Positions 31,761 through 37,553 of a DNA stretch of 37,553 nt are shown piece after piece. The notes under the pieces were generated by a model that searched no databases, was not told where the DNA came from, and saw nothing but the letters and a program-made list of their open reading frames with translations. Made by a program: the position numbers and the translations under genes. The stretch's first letter is position 1; every line of letters begins with the position of its first letter. The DNA is from an uncultured Bacteroidales bacterium (GTDB taxonomy: Bacteria > Bacteroidota > Bacteroidia > Bacteroidales > Bacteroidaceae), in assembly GCA_902796835.1 (NCBI GenBank), contig CADBQP010000013.1, forward strand, positions 1 to 37,553, given 5' to 3'.

Positions 31761-31916
31761 CTAAGGGCTGCCAGCGGGGGAGCTGCAGCCGCAGAATGTG
31801 GCGCTCGAAACGGAAAGGAGAGCAGCAAGGCGCTTGTCCAGGCACACCACGAGGCTGATGGGCGCAAGAAGGGCTATGCAGTTTGCGGCCAGCTCTATGG
31901 AGTGGAGTTTTTTCAT
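31761..31916 (-). CDS. possible small hydrophobic peptide, 51 residues (weak)
   Basis: An ATG at 31916 opens MKKLHSIELAANCIALLAPI, followed by a further hydrophobic segment and a Cys-containing end (CGCSS). The charged start and hydrophobic core look like a signal anchor or small membrane peptide. There is no clear promoter or terminator. It lies 70 bases upstream of the 744-residue protein start on the same strand, so it could be a leader. It may equally be chance. Confidence 0.25.
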   Translation of the reverse strand: MKKLHSIELAANCIALLAPISLVVCLDKRLAALLSVSSATFCGCSSPAGSP

Positions 31917-32464
31917 TGTAGCTTTGCGCGGGCCCTGGTTCCCTTGGGGCGTGTTTGCGTGTTAGGTCTGTGGTGAACGGTTTTTTTGCGCACACAAAAA
32001 AACGTGGGAACTAACTGCTTATTCTGAACTGGGGCTCTGGAACGCCTTGCAACGAATAAACAATATGCCCACGCCTATGCTAAACGGCGGTTGCGCCCCA
32101 CCCTGCACGCAGCATGCCCAATGAGGGCGGCGGGGTGGCAACTTGGGAAATTACAACTTTAGTTTAACAATCGGCGCGAGCTTCTTGCTCTATCCCGTTG
32201 CGAAGAAATTTTCCAGATTTCAGTTCAGGACGGCAGCAAAACGCTCTTTCTTTATACTATGAGTATGTGTGTGCAGTCGCTTAGCGAGGACAGCCTTCTG
32301 CCTCAAACGACACTACAAATATAGTCAGAAGTTTTTGAAGGGAGATACTGCCTTGAGCGAAAAAATGTGCGGCCCTTCAATATTTTCTGCTAAACCATGG
32401 GTTTTAGCAAACGCAGTTTGCAATATGGGCAGGAATAAAAAAAATGAGGCAGGCCGAGGCTGAA

Positions 32465-32519
32465 AACTATTGGCTCAACTCTTCGAACTATTGGCTCAAC
32501 TCTTCAAACTGTTGGCTCG
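32465..32519. repeat. 21-bp tandem repeat, about 2.6 copies
   Basis: Units at 32465-32485 and 32486-32506 differ at only the last base (AACTATTGGCTCAACTCTTC plus G or A). A third, partial unit at 32507-32519 reads AACTGTTGGCTCG. Period 21 is two DNA turns. It lies 11 bases from the M60 terminator U-tract region. Confidence 0.8.
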
Positions 32520-32529
32520 TTGCACGCAG

Positions 32530-32574
32530 AAAAAGAAAGTTTGGCCCCACCCCGTTTTGGGGGCAGAGCCAAAC
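32530..32574 (-). terminator. rho-independent terminator after the M60 protease gene
   Basis: On the minus strand the stem arms GTTTGGC (32574-32568) and GCCAAAC (32545-32539) pair perfectly, with an inner CCCC/GGGG pairing. The stem is followed by TTTCTTTTT (32538-32530). It lies 48 bases after the protease stop. Confidence 0.75.
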
Positions 32575-32621
32575 CTGATGAAGAATTGCTGCGAGGAGAG
32601 CTATATGCGCGTTCCCAGTTT

Positions 32622-35321
32622 TTAGCGGTTGGGAATGTTGGGAGTTGTTCCGAACTCGACTTCCCACATATCCTTGCTGTTTGAGATGGCAGTGACGGTG
32701 GCATCGTCGATGTCTTCGAGCACACCATCGGTGACGAGTTGCTGCATGTCGGCCTTAAACTCTACATACATTTCGGGTGTCATGAGCTGATAGTAGGTGC
32801 CATAGTCGCCAATTTGCAGCGCCACGGTGCGCAGGAATCCCCAGCGTTCAAAGTATGGGAAGAGGTTTTTGCCAGTGAGTCGTGAACATTTGCGTATGAA
32901 GTTGAGGATGAAGGGCACTCCGTTGTCGTAGCGGTTGATGTTGTTTTTCGAGAGATAGCCTCGCTTCACCCAGCAGCTTCCGGGATAGGCGTTGCTGAGT
33001 CGCTGATAGAAGTTTCCGCCCATGCCTTTCTGAACGGCTGCTATGAGCTCGTATTTGTCGATGCCGTTGGTCTTTTCGATGACGGAGCCGTTTTCGTTGT
33101 CGGTTTGGCGCAGTGCCTCGTAGAGGTCGGGACCGAAGTCGGTGCGCCAGTTGCGGCTGGCATAAAGATAGAGCATGACGAAGGGGGTGAGAGCCTCGCC
33201 TCCCATTTCGCTGTGCGAGAACCCGAGCATGCGGCTGGTGATGTCGTAGTTTTGGCCATTGAAGGTCCATGTGGCCACTTTGTCGTCGGTGGCGGGATAG
33301 GCCAGGCTGTCTTTCATGAGTTCGGCCAGCTTTGAGAAGTCGCTGTTGTAGCTAAAGTTGCTGCGGTTTTGATAGGCCAGGCGGCGTGCCGTCATATAGG
33401 TGCTTCCATTCTTGAAGGGGATGTCGTCGAATGCCTTGCGGCGTCCTTCTGGCCAGTAGCTGCGTATTTTGTCCGACTCGCCGTGGTAGCCCATGGCCTG
33501 AATGTTGTAGTAGGAGTTCATGTTGTTCGACACCTCGCCCAGCGAGCCCCAGCAGAAGTAGGGGAACATTTGGTGTTGGTGTCCCCACTCGTGCGAGAGT
33601 CCCCAAATGGCGTCGTTGTCGCGCGTCATGAGTGTTTGGCAGTTGAGCACGCGAGACTCCTGGTTATACATGAACGACACTCCGTAGTGACCCTGGAACA
33701 TGTAGTAGGTGTAGTTGACGTAGGCCATGGTGTGGTTGCGCGGAATGCGATTGTATTTTTCGAAGCCGAGCAGGCGGTGCTCCCACACGATGAGCGAGTC
33801 GAGCACGTTCATGAACTGATGGTAGCCCTTGTTGGCGCCGGTGGAGGTTTTGCAATAGTTGTAGAGACCGGAGGCCTGCCAAACGGAGTGGACACGCTGG
33901 CCCACTACGTCCATGCAGCGGTTTACGGCGTTGTTACATATTTCGTGCATTTCGTCGTTGGTCTTGTCTTTCGACAGGTAGCCGTTCACTTGTCCGTTGA
34001 TGAAGTGCACCTTGATGTCGGGATAGTCGGTTTTGTTGGGTACACCATATATATAATAGTTGATGTAGGCCAGTCCGTCTTTGTCGCCGTTGTAGTCGAT
34101 GACGTTCAGTCCGTTGCGCAGTCCGTAGGTATAGACGGCCGGTCCGGCTCCCTCGCCTTTTTCGTTGAGGTCGCGCGAGAACCATGCCACTACACGCAGG
34201 CCCACAGAGCCGAGCGATTCGGGAATGCCGCTCACCACGATGGCATGACGTCCCTTGGGAATGTTGATGCCGGTGACTCCCTCGCAGTGGTCATAGTATT
34301 TGCCGGGGGCGTTGAAGACCTTGTCGCTCAGGTATTCGGGCGAGCTGAAGCATTCGTAGGTGGCCACGCGGTAGTCCTTGCTATAGGTGCCACGAAAGAG
34401 CTTGGTGGCAAGCGACTTGATGAAGCCGTTGTCGATTTCCTCAATGTCGTCGGCCGTCACGCCGGGGCGCAGGGTGGTATAAACTTCGTCGCCAAAAATG
34501 GAAAACTCGGCAGCCGCCTTGGGGTCTTTAGCACGGAATTCCATCTCGGCGCAACTGGCCAGGCTGGCCTTGCCCGAGAGAACTTCGAAGCGTATGCGGG
34601 TGGGCTTTTCGAGCGCCGGAGCAAAGGACACGGTATAGGTCATGCCTGTCTGGCCAAAGTCGTAGGTGCCATAGAGCTGCTCGGACTGGCCCTGCAGGGT
34701 TACGTAGATTTTCACGCGGCCGAAGTCGCCGTTGCCCCCACCCTGACGCGGCACGTAGTTCACATAGTCAATCGTCTCCACGCTGCGGAAGTTGTAGGTG
34801 AGAATGGCGGGATTACTTTCAGACACGTTGAAGCCCGACCACTGACTGTGGTACATGGTGGAATAGTCGTTGTCGAGGGTTTTCGACACGTCGGCATCGC
34901 CCTGGTGGGTGTTGTCGCTGGCCGACGAAGGTTTTACCTCGATGTCTTGCGGCACTTCGTTGGCCGACTCGTCCTTGGTCTGGGTGAGCACGAGTACTTG
35001 CTCCACGGTGCCATCCTCGCTGAGGAACTTGATGTTGGCCGTGCGGCCCTCGTCTTCGTAGTTAGGCTGAATGTGCAGATAGACAGTGTTGCCGTCGCGG
35101 CGGGCTACGCTGACCCACTCGGCATCTGTCGTGACGTTGAAGGCAACGTTGGCCTTAATCGTATAGCAGAGCGTACGCTCCATGTAGTTTACTGTCTGAG
35201 CATGAGGGGCCAAAATGGCGGGGATGCCCTCGGTGAGCGCATTTTGCGCGGCAGCGGGAATGGCTGCCAGACACAAGGCCACAAGGCTCAGCGTGGCAAA
35301 AAACTTATGTATTGCTTTCAT
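32622..35321 (-). CDS. secreted M60 (enhancin/mucinase-like) metalloprotease with BACON and F5/8-type domains
   Basis: The 899-residue protein starts with a signal peptide (cleavage near residue 25, PAAAQ). Residues 40-115 are a BACON domain (FNVTTDAEWVSVARRDGNTV, then FLSEDGTVEQVLVLTQ). Residues 125-265 form an F5/8 type C, galactose-binding-like domain (WSGFNVSESNPAILTYNF). The M60 peptidase domain covers about 280-870. Its zinc motif HEWGHQHQ gives His577, Glu578 and His581, with Glu596 in GEVSNN as the third ligand. M60 enzymes cleave mucin or O-glycosylated proteins, and BACON modules are thought to bind carbohydrate. It has no C-terminal sorting tail. It lies 68 bases after the LRR gene on the same strand and ends in its own terminator. 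Confidence 0.93.
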   Translation of the reverse strand: MKAIHKFFATLSLVALCLAAIPAAAQNALTEGIPAILAPHAQTVNYMERTLCYTIKANVAFNVTTDAEWVSVARRDGNTVYLHIQPNYEDEGRTANIKFLSEDGTVEQVLVLTQTKDESANEVPQDIEVKPSSASDNTHQGDADVSKTLDNDYSTMYHSQWSGFNVSESNPAILTYNFRSVETIDYVNYVPRQGGGNGDFGRVKIYVTLQGQSEQLYGTYDFGQTGMTYTVSFAPALEKPTRIRFEVLSGKASLASCAEMEFRAKDPKAAAEFSIFGDEVYTTLRPGVTADDIEEIDNGFIKSLATKLFRGTYSKDYRVATYECFSSPEYLSDKVFNAPGKYYDHCEGVTGINIPKGRHAIVVSGIPESLGSVGLRVVAWFSRDLNEKGEGAGPAVYTYGLRNGLNVIDYNGDKDGLAYINYYIYGVPNKTDYPDIKVHFINGQVNGYLSKDKTNDEMHEICNNAVNRCMDVVGQRVHSVWQASGLYNYCKTSTGANKGYHQFMNVLDSLIVWEHRLLGFEKYNRIPRNHTMAYVNYTYYMFQGHYGVSFMYNQESRVLNCQTLMTRDNDAIWGLSHEWGHQHQMFPYFCWGSLGEVSNNMNSYYNIQAMGYHGESDKIRSYWPEGRRKAFDDIPFKNGSTYMTARRLAYQNRSNFSYNSDFSKLAELMKDSLAYPATDDKVATWTFNGQNYDITSRMLGFSHSEMGGEALTPFVMLYLYASRNWRTDFGPDLYEALRQTDNENGSVIEKTNGIDKYELIAAVQKGMGGNFYQRLSNAYPGSCWVKRGYLSKNNINRYDNGVPFILNFIRKCSRLTGKNLFPYFERWGFLRTVALQIGDYGTYYQLMTPEMYVEFKADMQQLVTDGVLEDIDDATVTAISNSKDMWEVEFGTTPNIPNR

Positions 35322-35389
35322 ATTATACTTTGTGATTTTGAGGTGTTCTAAAAAAGGGGAACTGGAGAAATTTTACTAAGAACGCCTCG

Positions 35390-36931
35390 TTAGAGAAGCA
35401 CTTTCTTTCCGTTTACGATATAAATGCCACGGGGCAGGCGCACGGACACATTGCCGCTGGCCACTCCGTTCCATACACACTTTCCGCTGGCCTCGAACAC
35501 GCTGACACGACGGCCATTGCCGCCAATGAGGAGCAGCTCGCCATGGCCCACGGCAATGGTGAGCTCGGCTGCATCGTGGCTCACCTCGTCGATGCCCACC
35601 GCATTGTCCTTGCCCACGGCAAAGGGCTTCGACACAAACGAATAGTCGGCATAGCTGGAGTTGGTGTGCGTTACCTTGGCCACCACGCGTTTCATGCCTT
35701 TCACGAAGGAAATCTTCGAACTGGTGTTCACGTAATCGCCGCTACCATCTTTCGACGTTTTGCGCGAAAGAAGCTGTTCGGAGGCATCGTCGAGCACCTG
35801 ATAGAAGTTAATCGTGGCACGGCTGGTACCGTTGAAGTCGGTCACCTTTTCCACGAAATCGACCACATAGTCGGCATTGGTGCGATCTTCCCACGAAGGG
35901 CATACCTCTACGTAGGGCGAGCCGTCGTCGGATGTCTTCATGTCGGAAGGCAGGTTAAAGGCATGTTGCGGATAGACCACAATGTTGCCAGCCGCAATGA
36001 AAGCCTGACGGGGCAACGAGCTGAACACAAGGTAGTTGTTGGGATAATAAAGCGTGGCAATGCGACGACGCGGCAACGACACGAGGTCGAGCAGATTGTT
36101 GGATGCCGAAAGCTCGTCGAGCTCGGCGGCCGCTGAGAGGTCGAGCGTCTGGAGCTGGTTGTTGTCCACATAGACCTGCTGCAACCGAGGCAAATTGCTC
36201 ACGTCGAGCGTGCTAATGGCATTGTCGTTGAGCAAAAGCGTGGTAATGGGCATCTCGTTGGAACTGAAAGTAACACGCGTAGCCGAATTTTCGGAGCAGT
36301 CGAGATAGTCAAGTTTCAGGGCCGCACTGGTGGCCACGGACTTAATCTTTCCGTTGCCCGACACGTTGACATACTGCAATCTGGGCTGCGAGGCCACGAA
36401 ATTGGTGGCTGTCGCCGAATTGGAGATGTTGCCAAGCTGATTGTTGGCTACATTCATGGTTTCCAGATTGGGTAGATAGGTAGAACTCAGCTGAATTCTC
36501 GCAATTTGGTTGTTGGCACAGTTCAGGTCGGTGAGCGTCTTAATGTTGCGCACCACAAGTTCGGTGAGCTGATTGTCCTGACAATAGAGCGAACGAAGGT
36601 TAGTGGCCTCCGAGACATCTAAACTCGTGAGTTCCTGGCCCGCACAAATCAGTGTGGTCAACTTTGAACTGCCCTTGAGCGTAATGGTGCCTCCTTTATA
36701 GACGCCCGTCACTTCGCGCAAGACATCGTTGCCAGTGTTGTAGGCCACGGCCGTGCCATCGCCCCAATCCACCGTAACCCCATCGCGCGTATGGTTCACG
36801 AGCAATGTCACCGTCTGGCCCGCCGCCTTGGCAGATGTCATGGTGATAGTCTGTTCCTGAGCCCAAGCTGGACCTGCCACAAAAAGGGAGGCCAGCAAAA
36901 GCTTAGAAAAGAGGGAAGTAGCTTTTTTCAT
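35390..36931 (-). CDS. secreted leucine-rich-repeat protein with a sorting-like C-terminal tail
   Basis: A signal peptide ends near residue 24 (GPAWA). After a beta-domain of about 65 residues, LRR units run from roughly 90 to 330, for example TSLDVSEATNLRSLYCQDNQ and LTDLNCANNQIARIQL. They have the spacing LxxLxCxxNxL typical of bacterial surface LRRs. Residues 340-440 are a linker and beta region. The end, PRGIYIVNGKKVLL, matches the tail of the 744-residue protein and resembles T9SS sorting signals. It is probably exported to the surface and binds protein ligands; no enzyme motif is present. It leads the M60 gene by 68 bases. Confidence 0.88.
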   Translation of the reverse strand: MKKATSLFSKLLLASLFVAGPAWAQEQTITMTSAKAAGQTVTLLVNHTRDGVTVDWGDGTAVAYNTGNDVLREVTGVYKGGTITLKGSSKLTTLICAGQELTSLDVSEATNLRSLYCQDNQLTELVVRNIKTLTDLNCANNQIARIQLSSTYLPNLETMNVANNQLGNISNSATATNFVASQPRLQYVNVSGNGKIKSVATSAALKLDYLDCSENSATRVTFSSNEMPITTLLLNDNAISTLDVSNLPRLQQVYVDNNQLQTLDLSAAAELDELSASNNLLDLVSLPRRRIATLYYPNNYLVFSSLPRQAFIAAGNIVVYPQHAFNLPSDMKTSDDGSPYVEVCPSWEDRTNADYVVDFVEKVTDFNGTSRATINFYQVLDDASEQLLSRKTSKDGSGDYVNTSSKISFVKGMKRVVAKVTHTNSSYADYSFVSKPFAVGKDNAVGIDEVSHDAAELTIAVGHGELLLIGGNGRRVSVFEASGKCVWNGVASGNVSVRLPRGIYIVNGKKVLL

Positions 36932-37016
36932 GGTGATATTAAATTAGTTTTTTGATGAATTATTTTCTTTTGATAACAAAACCATGCTCAGAGAGTATGA
37001 GAGTATATTTCCAGGC

Positions 37017-37024
37017 CAAAATTA
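37017..37024 (-). promoter_or_regulatory. putative -7 box for the LRR/M60 island
   Basis: On the minus strand TAATTTTG (37024-37017) fits TAnnTTTG exactly, about 86 bases upstream of the LRR start. A TTTG lies only 12 bases upstream of it, shorter than the usual 19-21. Confidence 0.45.
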
Positions 37025-37176
37025 AGAAGAACCACACAAACTCCCAACTATTTAAATAATTTTAAATGGTGTAGCCCAGGAACAGGCTGCTGGCAAAAGC
37101 TATTGCAACCCTCCTCCATTAACCTCATTAATGAGCATTGACAATTGGAGTCGACGCCTCCTTTAGACAAATACAC

Positions 37177-37224
37177 AAAAAAATCCCCGTCCGCAAACGC
37201 ACGTACGTTCGCAGACGGGGATTT
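37177..37224 (-). terminator. long minus-strand terminator at the right end
   Basis: Arms 37181-37199 and 37206-37224 pair over 19 positions with two mismatches and a 6-base loop (CACGTA on the plus strand). On the minus strand it is followed by a run of seven T bases (37183-37177). It would terminate a transcript entering from beyond the right edge before the LRR promoter. Confidence 0.8.
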
Positions 37225-37502
37225 CCCGTTACATCGCCCCACCATGCTGCCGCATTTATGGCGGCAGCTACATGGAAAGCTCAGGAGTGCTGCCACGCGG
37301 CAGCTTATTCCTCTTCGCTTTCTTGTGTTTGGATTTACGTTTTTGCTGAGGTTTTACTTAGAATTGTTGTTGGTTTTAAGAAGAGTTTCGTTACCTCCCT
37401 TCGCTTTTTCGCCCCCAGCCTCATCGGACTATCGCCCTCGGGGCTGACGTGGCGGCTTCGGTCGGTGACAACTTTTTTTGCGTAAACTTAAAAAAGTTTG
37501 TT

Positions 37503-37518
37503 TGTAAGCGCGCTTACA
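37503..37518. repeat. perfect 16-bp palindrome
   Basis: TGTAAGCGCGCTTACA equals its own reverse complement. A second stem, AAACTT/AAGTTT around four bases, adjoins it at 37484-37499. It could be an operator or a weak hairpin; no gene is close enough inside the window to decide. Confidence 0.7.
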
Positions 37519-37553
37519 GGGTGCTTCTCCGGTCCCTGCGACCTTCGCTCGAA

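Larger units (their letters stand above)
31691..32621. other. 930-base intergenic stretch, no firm gene
   Basis: It separates the 744-residue protein gene from the M60 gene, both minus strand. Contents are the 21-bp tandem repeats at 32465-32519, the M60 terminator at 32530-32574, and a possible 51-codon minus-strand frame at 31761-31916. The remainder has mixed composition and no recognised RNA or protein. Confidence 0.6.
36932..37553. other. 622-base right-end stretch with hairpins, no gene supported
   Basis: It holds the LRR promoter box (37017-37024), a long terminator (37177-37224), two smaller GC-rich hairpins near 37242-37310 (arms GCTGCCGC/GCGGCAGC and GCTGCC/GGCAGC), and a perfect 16-bp palindrome at 37503-37518. 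Open frames of 80-115 codons cross these hairpins and look spurious. Any gene lying beyond the right edge cannot be judged. Confidence 0.55.

Noticed and set aside
33369-35351. 660-codon open frame on the plus strand across the M60 gene
   Set aside because: It is the antisense shadow of a gene with complete M60, BACON and F5/8 signals, and its translation is His/Val-rich without any domain.
37048-37296. 82-codon minus-strand and 115-codon plus-strand frames at the right end
   Set aside because: Both run through the long terminator hairpin and have no promoter or protein-like features.
37380-37460. CCGATGAG...GCGAAA on the minus strand, like a hammerhead ribozyme core
   Set aside because: The conserved CTGATGA is changed and the flanking stems do not pair convincingly.
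37488-37553. possible 3' end of a minus-strand gene running off the edge
   Set aside because: Only 21 codons are visible, ending in TNKLF and a stop; too short to tell from chance.

Overview
The window is chromosomal DNA from a Bacteroidales bacterium, most likely Prevotella or a close relative such as Segatella. This rests on the protein families present (DUF4835, DUF6048, DUF6452, DUF3127, DUF4199, a BACON-F5/8-M60 protease, PqqD and HPr-kinase-like proteins), on -7 promoter boxes of the Bacteroidota form TAnnTTTG, on weak or absent Shine-Dalgarno sites, and on the dnaN-exonuclease-coaBC-DUF4835-recN gene order. The species cannot be fixed from the sequence alone. No insertion sequence, prophage, CRISPR array or rRNA gene was seen.

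Left part (1-12.1 kb). A tRNA-Ser(CGA), cut by the window edge, has a near-ideal promoter. Beside it is a minus-strand pair: a small membrane protein and an OmpH/Skp-like lipoprotein. A plus-strand run follows: an M20 aminoacyl-histidine dipeptidase, a beta-helix lipoprotein, the replicative helicase DnaB, a DUF3127 protein and the transglycosylase MtgA. Next comes a minus-strand group: a small lipoprotein, a large CPA2 cation/proton antiporter, mannose-6-phosphate isomerase and an NhaC-type antiporter. A probable stand-alone 46-codon gene lies upstream with its own promoter box and hairpin.

Central part (12.4-23.4 kb). One long plus-strand run holds cytidine deaminase, DnaN, a DnaQ-like exonuclease, CoaBC, a DUF4835 protein, RecN and an inactive-looking trypsin-fold/TPR secreted protein. 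It continues into a tightly coupled cassette: a small secreted protein, an HPr-kinase-like ATPase, an S24/S26 peptidase, a PqqD-like protein and a Crp/Fnr regulator. The cassette has three protein types associated with modified-peptide (RiPP) pathways but no radical SAM enzyme, cyclase or evident precursor, and is the best candidate here for an unexplained system. The run ends in a strong terminator followed by three palindromes spaced exactly 22 bp.

Right part (23.6-37.6 kb). All genes are on the minus strand. The housekeeping block is PhoH, DUF4199, a family 2 glycosyltransferase, DUF6452, DUF6048, ApbE and a HAD phosphatase. Upstream of it is a secreted-protein island: an LRR protein, an M60 (enhancin/mucinase-type) metalloprotease, a 744-residue repeat protein and a 48-residue peptide. 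Two of these share a C-terminal tail resembling a type IX secretion sorting tail. The island is rich in terminator-like hairpins, tandem repeats and palindromes, and two long intergenic stretches within it carry no convincing gene.
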